Source: Rhodocyclaceae bacterium (GTDB lineage: Bacteria > Pseudomonadota > Gammaproteobacteria > Burkholderiales > Rhodocyclaceae). Taken from it: a DNA stretch of 64,000 nucleotides. The stretch covers positions 124,001 to 188,000 of the forward strand of contig JAKLLG010000005.1 of the NCBI GenBank assembly GCA_023150275.1, in the 5' to 3' direction. This document shows positions 28,151-37,133 of the stretch, in pieces. The notes under the pieces were generated by a model. It was not told the DNA's origin, did not search any database, and worked only from the letters and a program-made list of their open reading frames with translations. Both the position numbers and the translations under genes were made by a program. The stretch's first letter is position 1, and every line of letters begins with the position of its first letter.

Positions 28151-28755
28151 TATTTCGACTCCTGTTTCTTCTGCTCGATCGCCTCGTGCTCGGCGATCTC
28201 CTTGGCCAGATCTTCTTCAGCGCTATGGCCGCCATGCGCAAGGGCGTCGGGGCCGGCGCCGCTGAGGAAGGCGATGCGCTTTACCAGTTCGGACAGGCTT
28301 TGCAGGGTCAGCAGTGCGATGCCCAGCGGTAGCACGGCGTACACGGGCCAGCGGATCAGGCCGCCAGCGTTCTGCGACATTTCACCGGTCTGGTAAGCCT
28401 GAATCGTCAATGGCCAGGAGAGGGTGAACACCAGGTAGCAGAACGGCAGCAGGAAAACGAGGATGCCGACGATGTCGATCACATTTCGTGTTTTCGCCGA
28501 CAGGCGACTGGAAATGAAGTCGATGCGCACGTGGGCGTTCTCGAGGAACGCGTAGGCAGCGCCGAGCGTGAACACGGCGGCGAACAGGTACCACTGGATT
28601 TCCAGCAGCGCGTTCGAACTGGTGCCAAAGATCTTGCGCACGATGGCGTTGCCGGCGCTCATGATGACGGCGCCGAGCACCAGCCACATGACCATCCGTC
28701 CGACACGGTGGTTGAGCCCGTCGATCAGGCTCGATAGTTTTAGAAGGGCGTTCAC
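28150..28755 (-). CDS. dctQ: TRAP transporter small permease (DctQ)
   Basis: Four-helix membrane subunit of 201 residues: hydrophobic segments at about 20-38, 55-75, 95-117 and 140-160, with EIQWYLFAAVFTLGAAYAFLENAHVRIDFI as in the family. The start is GTG 28755, eight bases after GGAGG; no suitable ATG fits. The C-terminal tail is long, hydrophilic and charged (EEDLAKEIAEHEAIEQKKQ). It forms an operon with dctM. Confidence 0.9.
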
Positions 28756-28900
28756 GTCTCTATCCTCCGCTATGGCGATAAGATGCCGGCCATGACTGCA
28801 GCCGGCGGTGGCCGGCATTCTCGCGATGGGTGCCGGCAACTTGGGCGCAAGTGTAGCACAAAAGTTGTCAGACGACCTGACTTTCGGCTGACTGGTTAAT

Positions 28901-28929
28901 TATCGTGCCATGGATTTAACGCTATGATC
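28901..28929 (+). promoter_or_regulatory. Possible promoter for the histidine phosphatase gene
   Basis: TTATCG (28901-28906) and TATGAT (28924-28929) are separated by 17 bp, 35 bp before the start codon. The -10 is good and the -35 weak. Confidence 0.4.
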
Positions 28930-28964
28930 TTCATCCCGCCATACGAAACCTTGCAAAAGCGGCC

Positions 28965-29615
28965 ATGAACGACACGCTTTTCTGCTTCATCCGCCATGGT
29001 GAAACGCCGTGGAATGCCGAACGGCGCATTCAGGGGCACACCGATATCGGGCTGGACCCGGAAGGCGTGCATCAGGCCGGGCTTGCTGGTCGCTGGCTCG
29101 CGGCGAGCCAGCCGCGCCCCGGCTTCCTGTATAGCAGCGATCTGCTGCGCGCCCGCCTCACCGCCGAGCCGCTGGCCGAGGCCTTGCGCGTGTCGATCCG
29201 CTACGTGCCTGCCCTGCGCGAACGTCGCTATGGATTCTTCGAGGGGCTCACCTATGACGAGGCGCGCGCCAGCCATCCGCAGGATTACGCCGCCTTCGAG
29301 CACCGCGAACCGGACTATGCGTTCCCGCAGGGCGGCGAGAGTCTGCGCACCTTTTCCGCCCGCGTTGTCGGCGCGCTGCAGGCGCTGCACGCGGCGCACC
29401 ACGACGAGGTGGTGGCGGTGGTCACGCACGGTGGCGTGCTCGACATCATCAACCGCTTTGTGCGCGGCAACCCGCTCGATACCCCGCGCGACTTCCATAT
29501 TCCGAACACCGGGCTCAACTGGGTACGCGCCGGCATCGATGGCTGGCATATCCTCTCCTGGGCGGAAACGCGGCATCTGGATCATGGGGCGCTCGACGAA
29601 CTCGATATCGCCTGA
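28965..29615 (+). CDS. Histidine phosphatase family protein (phosphoglycerate mutase-like)
   Basis: Cytoplasmic protein of 216 residues with the RHGET catalytic motif (FIRHGETPWNAERRIQGH) and the second catalytic His in VVTHGGVLDIINRF. The YSSDLLRARLTAEPLAEAL and LRERRYGFFEGLTYDEA segments are typical of GpmB/CobC-like phosphatases. Betaproteobacterial members are usually phosphatases rather than mutases; the substrate is unknown. It lies upstream of glyA with 78 bp between. Confidence 0.9.
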   Translation: MNDTLFCFIRHGETPWNAERRIQGHTDIGLDPEGVHQAGLAGRWLAASQPRPGFLYSSDLLRARLTAEPLAEALRVSIRYVPALRERRYGFFEGLTYDEARASHPQDYAAFEHREPDYAFPQGGESLRTFSARVVGALQALHAAHHDEVVAVVTHGGVLDIINRFVRGNPLDTPRDFHIPNTGLNWVRAGIDGWHILSWAETRHLDHGALDELDIA

Positions 29616-29693
29616 ACGGGCCGCCGCAAGCCAGAATGCGCCCGGTGGCATGTTACAATTCGCCCCTTTTTCAATGGTTTGAGAGGCAGAACG

Positions 29694-30944
29694 ATGTTTT
29701 CCGCGAAAGACACCCTGAGCAAGGTCGATCCCGAACTGTGGAGCGCCATCGAGGAAGAAAACCACCGTCAGGAAGAGCACATCGAGCTCATCGCCTCGGA
29801 GAACTACGTCAGTCACGCGGTGATGCAGGCGCAGGGCTCGCAACTCACGAACAAATATGCCGAGGGTTATCCGGGCAAGCGCTACTACGGCGGCTGTGAG
29901 TTCGTCGACAAGGCCGAGCAGCTGGCCATCGATCGCCTGAAGAAGCTGTTCGGCGCCGATGCTGCCAACGTGCAGCCGAACTCCGGTTCGCAGGCCAACC
30001 AGGCGGTGCTGATGGCGTTTGCCAAGCCGGGCGACACGATCATGGGCATGAGCCTCGCCGAAGGCGGCCACCTGACGCACGGCATGCCGCTCAACATGTC
30101 CGGCAAATGGTTCAACGTCGTCGCCTACGGGCTGGATGCGAAGGAAGACATCGATTACGACGCGATGGAGCGCCTGGCGCGCGAGCACAAGCCGAAGATC
30201 ATCGTCGCCGGCGCCTCGGCCTTTGCGCTGCGCATCGATTTCGAGCGCTTCGCCAAGGTGGCGAAGGAAGTCGGCGCCATCTTCTGGGTCGATATGGCGC
30301 ACTACGCCGGCCTGATCGCCGCGGGCTGCTACCCGAACCCGGTGCCGCACGCCGATGTCGTCACCTCGACCACGCACAAGACGCTGCGCGGCCCGCGCGG
30401 CGGCATCATCCTGATGAAGGCCGAACACGAGAAGGCGATCAACTCCGCCATCTTCCCGGGCCTGCAGGGCGGCCCGCTGATGCACGTGATCGCCGCCAAG
30501 GCGGTCGCCTTCAAGGAGGCGCTGACACCGGAATTCCGCAGCTATCAGGAACAGGTGGTCAAGAACGCCGCAATCATGGCCCGTGTTCTCGGCGAAGAGC
30601 GCGGCCTGCGCATCGTCTCGGGGCGTACCGAAAGCCATGTGTTCCTGGTCGATCTGCGTGCCAAGAACCTTACCGGCAAGGAAGCCGAAGCGGCGCTGGG
30701 CAAGGCGCACATCACGGTTAACAAGAATGGCATCCCGAACGATCCGCAGAAGCCGATGGTCACCTCCGGCATCCGTATCGGTTCGCCGGCGATCACCACG
30801 CGTGGCTTCACTACCGAAGAAGCCGCACGCGTCGCGCACCTCGTTGCCGATGTACTCGATGCACCGAATGATGAAGCGGTGCTGGCGCGGGTGCGCGGCG
30901 AAGTTGCCGCGCTGTGCGGCAAGCGGCCGGTGTATGGGGCGTAA
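29694..30944 (+). CDS. glyA: Serine hydroxymethyltransferase
   Basis: PLP enzyme that interconverts serine and glycine while loading one-carbon units onto tetrahydrofolate. The protein has 416 residues. The PLP lysine is in [49 protein letters not shown] and [24 protein letters not shown] are signature segments. ATG 29694 follows GAGAGG by seven bases. A TACAAT -10 may lie at 29654-29659. nrdR follows after six bases, a widespread glyA-nrdR arrangement. Confidence 0.98.
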   Translation: MFSAKDTLSKVDPELWSAIEEENHRQEEHIELIASENYVSHAVMQAQGSQLTNKYAEGYPGKRYYGGCEFVDKAEQLAIDRLKKLFGADAANVQPNSGSQANQAVLMAFAKPGDTIMGMSLAEGGHLTHGMPLNMSGKWFNVVAYGLDAKEDIDYDAMERLAREHKPKIIVAGASAFALRIDFERFAKVAKEVGAIFWVDMAHYAGLIAAGCYPNPVPHADVVTSTTHKTLRGPRGGIILMKAEHEKAINSAIFPGLQGGPLMHVIAAKAVAFKEALTPEFRSYQEQVVKNAAIMARVLGEERGLRIVSGRTESHVFLVDLRAKNLTGKEAEAALGKAHITVNKNGIPNDPQKPMVTSGIRIGSPAITTRGFTTEEAARVAHLVADVLDAPNDEAVLARVRGEVAALCGKRPVYGA

Positions 30945-30950
30945 GCGCGC

Positions 30951-31424
30951 ATGAAATGTCCATTCTGCGGCGCCCTCGATACCACCGTCGTTGATACGCG
31001 TGTCAATGACGATGGCGACATCGTCCGCCGTCGCCGTCGCTGCCTCTCCTGCGACAAGCGCTTCACCACTTACGAGCGGGCGGAAATCCGCCTGCCGCAG
31101 GTGGTGAAGAAGAACGGTTCGCGCGTCGATTACGACCGCGAGAAACTTGCCGCCAGCTTCTGGCTGGCACTCAGGAAGCGCCCGGCGACGACGGAAGCCG
31201 TCGAGGGGGCGATCACCCGCATCGAGGAAAAGCTGCTGGCGCTCGGCGAGCGCGAAATTGCCTCGGAAAAGGTGGGTGAGATGGTCATGCGCGAGCTGAG
31301 AAAGCTCGACAAGGTAGCCTACATCCGCTTCGCCTCCGTGTATCGCGATTTCGAGGATGTCGACGACTTCTCCGACGCGATTCGCGAGATTTCGCCGAAG
31401 GCTCCGCCGCGCCGCGGGCGCTGA
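30951..31424 (+). CDS. nrdR: Transcriptional repressor NrdR
   Basis: Regulator of ribonucleotide reductase genes, 157 residues. The N-terminal zinc ribbon uses Cys3, Cys6 and the CLSC pair near residues 31-34, followed by [11 protein letters not shown]. An ATP-cone (about 49-139) with [16 protein letters not shown] senses ATP/dATP. It is encoded in a glyA-nrdR-ribD run. Confidence 0.97.
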   Translation: MKCPFCGALDTTVVDTRVNDDGDIVRRRRRCLSCDKRFTTYERAEIRLPQVVKKNGSRVDYDREKLAASFWLALRKRPATTEAVEGAITRIEEKLLALGEREIASEKVGEMVMRELRKLDKVAYIRFASVYRDFEDVDDFSDAIREISPKAPPRRGR

Positions 31425-31434
31425 TCGAACACTC

Positions 31435-32520
31435 ATGGTTAGCGCCGCCGATCACGGGTTCATGGCGCAGGCGCTGCGACTCGCCGAGCGCGGCCTGTTG
31501 ACCACCACCCCCAATCCGCGCGTCGGCTGCGTCATCGTTCGTGATGGCTGCGTCGTTGGCGAAGGTTGGCACGAGAAGGCTGGCGAGCCGCATGCCGAAG
31601 TGCATGCCTTGCGTCAGGCCGGCGAGGCGGCACGTGGCGCAACCGCCTATGTGACGCTGGAGCCCTGCAGCCATCATGGCCGCACGCCGCCCTGTTGCGA
31701 GGCGCTTTCCGCGGCTGGCATCCAGCGTGTGGTGGCGGCCATGCAGGATCCCAATCCGCTGGTGGCCGGGCAGGGGCTTGCCTGGCTCACCGACGTCGGC
31801 ATCGAAACCGACTGTGGCGTGCTCGAAAACGAGGCGCGCGAACTCAACATCGGATTTGTTTCGCGGATGACGCGCGGTCGCCCCTGGGTGCGCCTGAAAG
31901 CCGCCGCCAGCCTTGACGGGCGCACTGCGCTCGAAAATGGCGACAGCCAGTGGATTACCGGTGCCGCGGCGCGCGCCGACGGTCATCGCTGGCGTGCGCG
32001 CGCGTGCGCCGTGCTTACCGGCATCGGTACCGTGCGTGCCGACGATCCGCAACTGACGGTACGCGAGGTGGCGACCTTCCGGCAACCGCTGCTTGTGGTG
32101 GTCGATAGCCGGCTGGAGATCGATCCGCGCGCGCGCATCCTGTCCGGGGAGCGCGTACTGGTCGTTGGCGGGCCGGAAAACCACCTGTTGGCCAGCGTGA
32201 TCGAGACCACGGGCGCCGAGGTACTGTTCTTTCCCGATGCCGAGGGGCGTGTCGACCTGGCCGGGCTGATGCGGGAGCTTGCGAAACGCGGTGTCAACGA
32301 AGTACATGTGGAAGCCGGTGCGCGGCTGAACGGCGCATTGCTGCAGGCGGGGCTGGTCGACGAAATCGTGCTCTACCTGGCGCCGAGCATCGTCGGCGAC
32401 ATGGCCCGCGGCCTCTTTGCGATGCCCGCACTCGAACGTCTTGCCGATCAGCGCCGGCTGGTCTGGCAGGATGTGCGCCCGGTGGGAGGCGACCTGCGGG
32501 TGATCGCTCGTCTCAGCTGA
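31435..32520 (+). CDS. ribD: Bifunctional riboflavin biosynthesis deaminase/reductase
   Basis: Carries out the deamination and reduction steps after GTP cyclohydrolase II in riboflavin synthesis. The protein has 361 residues. The deaminase domain (1-145) has PHAEVHAL and EPCSHHGRTPPCC zinc motifs and TTTPNPRVGCVIV. The reductase domain (150-361) has RLKAAASLDGRTAL, DSQWITG and VNEVHVEAGARLNGALL. ATG 31435 is 10 bp beyond nrdR. Its 3' end overlaps that of moeB by eight bases. Confidence 0.96.
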   Translation: MVSAADHGFMAQALRLAERGLLTTTPNPRVGCVIVRDGCVVGEGWHEKAGEPHAEVHALRQAGEAARGATAYVTLEPCSHHGRTPPCCEALSAAGIQRVVAAMQDPNPLVAGQGLAWLTDVGIETDCGVLENEARELNIGFVSRMTRGRPWVRLKAAASLDGRTALENGDSQWITGAAARADGHRWRARACAVLTGIGTVRADDPQLTVREVATFRQPLLVVVDSRLEIDPRARILSGERVLVVGGPENHLLASVIETTGAEVLFFPDAEGRVDLAGLMRELAKRGVNEVHVEAGARLNGALLQAGLVDEIVLYLAPSIVGDMARGLFAMPALERLADQRRLVWQDVRPVGGDLRVIARLS

Positions 32521-33283
32521 TTCCGCAAACCGGACAGCCCGGGTCCCGCCCGAACTTCACGCTGCGCCATTCCATCGACAGCCCATCGAGCAGCAACAGG
32601 CGACCGATCGGCGATGTGCCGCAGCCGGCTACCAGCTTGAGTGCCTCGGCCGCCTGCATGGCGCCGATGATGCCGGTGAGCGGGGCGAAAACACCCATCA
32701 CCGCGCAGCGCACTTCCTCGACATCCTCGCCTTCCGGAAACAGGCAGTGATAGCAGGGCGACGCCGCGCGCCGGGAGTCGAAGACCGATAGCTGGCCGTC
32801 GAAGCGGATTGCAGCGCCCGAGACAAGCGGCGTTTTGTGTGCGACGCAGGCGCGATTTACCGCGTGCCGCGTCGCAAAGTTGTCGCAGCAGTCGAGCACC
32901 ACGTCGGCGGCGGCGACGGCCGCGCTGAGCGCTTCGCCCTCCAGCCGCTCGTTTACGGCGATGACCTCGGTGGCCGGGTTGATTGCGGCGAGCGCCTGTT
33001 TGCCGGAGAGCGCCTTCGCCTGACCGACACGCGCCTCGCTGTGCAGGATCTGGCGCTGCAGGTTGGTGAGATCGACGGTGTCGCCATCGGCCAGCGTCAG
33101 GCGGCCGATGCCGGCTGACGCAAGGTAGAGCGCAGCCGGCGAACCAAGCCCGCCGGCGCCGATGACCAGCGCGTGCGCCGCCAGAATCCTTTCCTGGCCT
33201 TCGACGCCGATTTCGTTGAGCAGCAGGTGGCGGGAGTAACGAAGGAGTTCGCTGTCGTTCAAGACTATTTGTATTCCCGCCAT
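32513..33283 (-). CDS. moeB: ThiF/MoeB-type adenylyltransferase
   Basis: Activates the C-terminal glycine of a sulfur-carrier protein (MoaD or ThiS) with ATP. The protein has 256 residues. The nucleotide-binding loop is IGAGGLGSPAALYLASAGIG, with DGDTVDLTNLQRQ, DNFATRHAVN and the zinc pairs CYHC and CPVC. No rhodanese domain is fused. Homologues start at the N-D-x-x-LLRYSRH segment, so an in-frame TTG at 33262 is an alternative to ATG 33283. The ATG version overlaps the preceding gene by 19 bp. Confidence 0.92.
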   Translation of the reverse strand: MAGIQIVLNDSELLRYSRHLLLNEIGVEGQERILAAHALVIGAGGLGSPAALYLASAGIGRLTLADGDTVDLTNLQRQILHSEARVGQAKALSGKQALAAINPATEVIAVNERLEGEALSAAVAAADVVLDCCDNFATRHAVNRACVAHKTPLVSGAAIRFDGQLSVFDSRRAASPCYHCLFPEGEDVEEVRCAVMGVFAPLTGIIGAMQAAEALKLVAGCGTSPIGRLLLLDGLSMEWRSVKFGRDPGCPVCGIS

Positions 33284-33681
33284 TCCGGCGGGGTATCGTC
33301 GCGATCGCCGTGCGGATGCTGTTCCCAGGCGTGAATGTAGGCCTCGTTCGAGCGCTTCATCTTGCGCTCGGGGGCGTCGAGGTTGTGCAACTGGGTTTCC
33401 TCGACATAGTGGATCAACGCACGTGTGAGCTTTGAGAGCAGGGTGTTGTCGAGGTGGAAGCCCTTGTCGACGAGCTCCTCTTCGAGGTCGGCGAGTGTGT
33501 ATTGGGTGAGTTCGTAACCCACGCCGACCGAGCGACGATCGACGTGGGGTTCGACTTCAAGTGCATCCTTCCGCGCGAGCTGGTCGCTCGCCTCGGGGAC
33601 CTGGCCGGGAGGAAACTTGGCAAACAGGATTTCGCGCTCCTTGTGGAGCTCGGCGTCCTTCTTTGTGGAACTCGGCGCCAT
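33265..33681 (-). CDS. Conserved hypothetical acidic/charged protein
   Basis: Protein of 138 residues with no signal peptide or TM and a highly charged composition. Recognisable stretches are EREILFAKFPPGQVPEASDQLARKDALEVEPHVDRRSVGVGYELTQ and LVDKGFHLDNTLLSKLTRALIHYVEETQ. I know no function for this family. GGGAGAACAGG directly precedes ATG 33681. It lies between ctpA (24 bp upstream) and moeB, so it is probably part of the envC-ctpA-moeB transcript. Confidence 0.8.
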   Translation of the reverse strand: MAPSSTKKDAELHKEREILFAKFPPGQVPEASDQLARKDALEVEPHVDRRSVGVGYELTQYTLADLEEELVDKGFHLDNTLLSKLTRALIHYVEETQLHNLDAPERKMKRSNEAYIHAWEQHPHGDRDDTPPEWREYK

Positions 33682-33705
33682 CCTGTTCTCCCTGTGGGCA
33701 GATGA

Positions 33706-35142
33706 TTACTGCTTATTCTGCATGATCTGCAGACCCTTGAGAAGGTTGATCGCCTGCGAGAGCTGGTAGTCGTTCTTCGAGGCGAATTCCAGCGGACCGG
33801 ATTTCTCTTCGTCAGCATCATCCTTGCCGCCGTCCTTCCCATTCCCCTTGCCCTTGGGGGTCGCAGGCGCCTTGCTCTGTGGCTTGGCTGGTTCCTTCGT
33901 GGCCGGAGCGCCGTCCTTCTCGCGGTCGTTTTCGAGGTGACGGTCGAGATCCGCTTCACGGATGCGCTGGCGAGTTTCCCCGTTGGCGCTCTCCTCGACG
34001 AGGATGTCCGGCACGATGCCCTTGGCCTGGATCGAGCGTCCCGACGGCGTGTAATAGCGCGCCGTGGTCAGCTTGATCGCAGTGTTGCCGGGCAGCGGCA
34101 GCACGCTCTGTACCGACCCCTTGCCGAAAGTCTGCGTGCCCATGACGACGGCGCGCTTGTGATCCTGCAGCGCACCGGCGACGATTTCGGAGGCTGAAGC
34201 GGAGCCGCCGTTTACCAGCACAACCATCGGTACCTTGAGCGCGTGCACTGGCAGGTTGCGGATGTAGTCCTCCCCGCTGCGACCGCCGCCGCGCAGGTAG
34301 TCTTCCGGCGCCACGTAATACTTGTGCCGTGCATCCTCGACGCGGCCGTCGGTATAGGTGACGAGCGTCTTTTCCGGCAGGAAGGCGGCCGATACGCCAA
34401 CCGCGGCGTTGAGCAAACCGCCCGGGTCGTTGCGCAGGTCGAGCACGAGGCCGTTCAGCGTGCCGTTCTTGTACAGGTCGTTGAGGTGCTTGACCACGGC
34501 GGAGCCCGTGTTCTCCTGGAAGGAGGTGACGCGCAGGTAGCCGTAGCCGGGCTCGACCAGCTTCGATTTGACGCTCTGGATCTTGATCACTTCGCGCGTC
34601 AGCGTGATTTCGAGCGGCTTCGTTTCGCCCTTGCGGATGATGCTGAGCTTGATCTGGGTTTTCGGCTTGCCGCGCATTTTTTTCACGGCGTCGGACAGCG
34701 TCAGGCCCTTGACCAGCGTGTCATCGAGCTTGAAGATCAGGTCGCCGGTCTTGACCCCGGCGCGGAAGGCCGGCGTGTCCTCGATCGGCGAGATCACCTT
34801 GACCAGACCATCTTCCATGCCGACCTCGATGCCGAGGCCGCCGAACTCGCCCTGCGTGCCTACCTGCAGATCCTTGAAGGCATCGACGTCGAGGTACGAG
34901 GAGTGCGGATCGAGGTTCGAGACCATGCCGCTGATGGCGTGCGCGATCAGCTTCTTGTCCTCGACCGGTTCAACGTAGCCCTGCTTGATGGCGTTGAACA
35001 CCTCGGCGAAGGTGCGCAAATCCTCCACCGGAAGCTTGGGGGCGGCTTCCTTGTCAGCGAAGGCCGAGAACTGCAGGCTGATGAGAATGCCGGCGACGAA
35101 ACCGGTGCTGATCAGTCCTGCCTTTTTCAACTTGCCTGTCAT
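33706..35142 (-). CDS. ctpA: Carboxy-terminal processing protease (S41 family)
   Basis: Periplasmic or membrane-anchored serine protease of 478 residues. An N-terminal signal/anchor (LISTGFVAGILISLQFSAFA) is followed by a PDZ domain (about 95-180, GGLGIEVGMEDGLVKVISPIEDTPAFRAGVKTGDLI). The S41 catalytic domain has NGGSASASEIVAGALQD (Ser) and GTQTFGKGSVQSV (Lys). The tail after residue 385 is low in complexity and rich in Lys, Asp and Pro. It lies 16 bp downstream of envC; both act on the cell wall or its enzymes. Confidence 0.95.
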   Translation of the reverse strand: MTGKLKKAGLISTGFVAGILISLQFSAFADKEAAPKLPVEDLRTFAEVFNAIKQGYVEPVEDKKLIAHAISGMVSNLDPHSSYLDVDAFKDLQVGTQGEFGGLGIEVGMEDGLVKVISPIEDTPAFRAGVKTGDLIFKLDDTLVKGLTLSDAVKKMRGKPKTQIKLSIIRKGETKPLEITLTREVIKIQSVKSKLVEPGYGYLRVTSFQENTGSAVVKHLNDLYKNGTLNGLVLDLRNDPGGLLNAAVGVSAAFLPEKTLVTYTDGRVEDARHKYYVAPEDYLRGGGRSGEDYIRNLPVHALKVPMVVLVNGGSASASEIVAGALQDHKRAVVMGTQTFGKGSVQSVLPLPGNTAIKLTTARYYTPSGRSIQAKGIVPDILVEESANGETRQRIREADLDRHLENDREKDGAPATKEPAKPQSKAPATPKGKGNGKDGGKDDADEEKSGPLEFASKNDYQLSQAINLLKGLQIMQNKQ

Positions 35143-35158
35143 ACTTGCTCCTGCCCGA

Positions 35159-36445
35159 TTACCTGAGAGATGCCCATTTCAGGGGGTCTACGGGCTGCCC
35201 CTGATGGCGGATTTCGAAGTATAGCCCGGATTCCGGGTTGCCACCGCTGTTGCCGACGGTGGCAATGGTGTCGCCGCCGCGCACGGCGTCGCCGACGTGT
35301 TTCAGCAAGGCGTCGTTGTTCCCGTAGATCGACAGGAACGAATCTCCATGATCGACGATGAGCAGGTTGCCGAAGCCGCGCATCCACTCCGCGAATACGA
35401 CGCGGCCGCCGGCAATGGCTTTCACTTCGCTGCCCACGTTGCTGCGGATGAACAATCCCTTCCAGTTGCTGCCTTCCTGACGCGGCGCGCCAAAACGGTT
35501 GCCGATCGTGCCGCGGACCGGCAGGCGCAGGTGGCCCTTCTGCGCTGCGAAGCTGCCTGCCGGCGCGGCTTGCGGCAGCTCGGTGTTCTCGATCTCCACG
35601 GCCTTGCCGGTCGCCGCGCGCGGGGTTGTTGCCTTGCCTGCCTGCTTTGACGCTGCCCGAGCCCGTTCGGTTCTCTCCGCGATCAGCTTGCTCAAGCGGT
35701 CGATCAGTTGCGTCAGCCGTTTCTCGTCGCGTTGCAGCGCGCCCACCTCCTTGCGCTGCGCCGCTATCTTGGTCGATATCTTCGACAGGGTGGCCTTCTT
35801 TTCCTCGCGCTGGCTAAGCAGGCGGCCGTGCTTGTCCTTCTGGCGCGCCTCCACAGCGGCAAGCGCCGTGGCCCGCTCCTGCGTGCGCGTGGCAAGTTCC
35901 TGCTTCTTCTTAAGCGTGGCCTCAATCTGGGCAAGCATCTCGCCGCGGGCCTGTGCAATGATCCCGAGGTAGTAGAGGTCGCGCGCCATCCGGTTCGGAT
36001 CGTCGCCATTCAAAAGCAGTTGCAGCGTATCCGGCGAGCCCTGCAGGTACTGGCGATAGAGCAGCTGTTCCAGTTGTCGCTGCTGCGCAGCCAGTTGCCC
36101 CTCCAGTGACTTTGCCTGCTGGCCGAGCTCGCGCAGCGTGCCCTGCAGTTCGCCGCGCTCGTCGCCAAGTTCGCGGAGTTCGCGTTGCAGCTGCGAGATC
36201 GAGCGCTCGGAATCCTTCAGCTGGTCGGCAACCTCGGCGCGCGAGCCTTCGGCGCTGGCGATCTCCTTCTGCAGCGAATCGATGCGTTCGCGCAGCTCGC
36301 GCAGATCGGATTTCTTTTCCGCCACCGCGTTGTTGTCCGACGCGCCGCGCTGGGACTTGGCAGCGGTGCTTGACGGCGAGAGAAGCGTTGCCAGCAACAG
36401 CGCCAGGAGCGCTGCCGAACGGCATTGCCGATGAAGGAGGAGCAT
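35159..36445 (-). CDS. envC: Murein hydrolase activator EnvC-like (M23/LytM domain)
   Basis: Periplasmic protein of 428 residues that activates cell-division amidases. A signal peptide (SAALLALLLATLLSPSSTAA) precedes a long coiled coil (about 40-255) and a C-terminal LytM domain (about 315-425). The domain has lost zinc ligands: the HxH motif is replaced by LYFEIRHQG, as in other EnvC proteins, so it should be regulatory rather than catalytic. ATG 36445 is chosen; an in-frame TTG at 36466 adds seven residues. It forms an operon with ctpA. Confidence 0.93.
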   Translation of the reverse strand: MLLLHRQCRSAALLALLLATLLSPSSTAAKSQRGASDNNAVAEKKSDLRELRERIDSLQKEIASAEGSRAEVADQLKDSERSISQLQRELRELGDERGELQGTLRELGQQAKSLEGQLAAQQRQLEQLLYRQYLQGSPDTLQLLLNGDDPNRMARDLYYLGIIAQARGEMLAQIEATLKKKQELATRTQERATALAAVEARQKDKHGRLLSQREEKKATLSKISTKIAAQRKEVGALQRDEKRLTQLIDRLSKLIAERTERARAASKQAGKATTPRAATGKAVEIENTELPQAAPAGSFAAQKGHLRLPVRGTIGNRFGAPRQEGSNWKGLFIRSNVGSEVKAIAGGRVVFAEWMRGFGNLLIVDHGDSFLSIYGNNDALLKHVGDAVRGGDTIATVGNSGGNPESGLYFEIRHQGQPVDPLKWASLR

Positions 36446-36548
36446 GGTCTTGACGATCAAGCGCAATCGCCTGATGTTGGGGGCGGAGGGGGCAGTCGCC
36501 GGGGGCTGCGGCCACCTGCGTCCATTAGGTTAAACTGATGAAACATTT

Positions 36549-36554
36549 TATAAT
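36549..36554 (+). promoter_or_regulatory. -10 box upstream of the ArsR gene
   Basis: A perfect TATAAT lies at 36549-36554 in a short AT-rich stretch. No convincing -35 sits at 16-18 bp. GATT-N5-AATC (36555-36567) just downstream is a small inverted repeat that could be the repressor site. Confidence 0.45.
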
Positions 36555-36589
36555 GATTCGACCAATCGTACGACAAAGTCCGGCGCGCC

Positions 36590-36925
36590 TTGCGCCTCAT
36601 CCCGATCGTGGATCACGCCATCAATCTCATAGACAAGCAGGAGCATATCGAACAGGCCGCCAAGGCGCTGAAAGCGATATCGCATCCGCTGCGCCTGAAG
36701 ATTCTCTGCGTGATCGGCCCGGAGGAGGCTTGTGTCCAGGAAATCGTTGATGCGGTCGGCACGTCGCAAAGCAACATCTCGCAACACCTCGCCATCCTGC
36801 GCGAAAAGGGGGTGCTGGTCACGCGCAAGGATGCCAATCGGGTATATTACCGCGTCGGCGATCAGCGTACCCTGCAACTGATCGGCATGATGCGGGAGGT
36901 GTTCTGCGGTATCCCCCTGGACTAA
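36590..36925 (+). CDS. ArsR-family repressor with SqrR/BigR-type cysteine pair
   Basis: Winged-helix repressor of 111 residues. The HTH is VQEIVDAVGTSQSNISQHLAILREKG and the wing VTRKDANRVYYRVGD. ISHPLRLKILCVIG places Cys40 and MREVFCGIPLD places Cys106. The 66-residue spacing equals that of the persulfide-sensing pair of SqrR (C41/C107) and BigR (C42/C108), and the sequence contexts also match. It lacks the ELCVCDL metal site of ArsR/SmtB. A third Cys (48) is extra. The start is TTG 36590; GTG 36608 is possible. The gene lies between envC and the rhodanese gene yibN. Confidence 0.88.
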   Translation: MRLIPIVDHAINLIDKQEHIEQAAKALKAISHPLRLKILCVIGPEEACVQEIVDAVGTSQSNISQHLAILREKGVLVTRKDANRVYYRVGDQRTLQLIGMMREVFCGIPLD

Positions 36926-37067
36926 GAGCTTGTGAATAAATCTACTGCGCGATCCGATTGCTTCGTTGGGCGGTGCTTGCTCCTCGCCTATCTATTTGAT
37001 ATGTCTCGTCGCTGCGCTCCGTCCGCCTCGCACTCGGATCGCTCGCTACGATTTCTTCACAAGCTCT
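36925..37067. mobile_element. Palindromic MITE-like element, 143 bp, non-coding
   Basis: The terminal 12 bp AGAGCTTGTGAA (36925-36936) and TTCACAAGCTCT (37056-37067) are perfect inverted repeats. With mismatches, pairing continues through AAATC and CGATCCGA for about 33 bp, and the remaining interior is also partly self-complementary. It encodes no protein. Its first base is the last base of the ArsR stop codon, so it was inserted, or is retained, exactly at the 3' end of that gene. No clear target-site duplication or transposase is visible in the window. Confidence 0.75.
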
Positions 37068-37133
37068 GATCGTTCGGACTTTTCGTTACGCCGCCCACCG
37101 TGTGGGCAGCCTGTTTTTTCGTTGGAGTTTCCC

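Noticed and set aside
29616..29693. Glycine riboswitch before glyA
   Set aside because: The gap is only 78 bp and shows no conserved aptamer pattern.
37093..37118. Terminator-like hairpin before yibN (GCCCAC/GTGGGC then a T run)
   Set aside because: The T run begins six bases after the stem and the stem is short; termination is doubtful.
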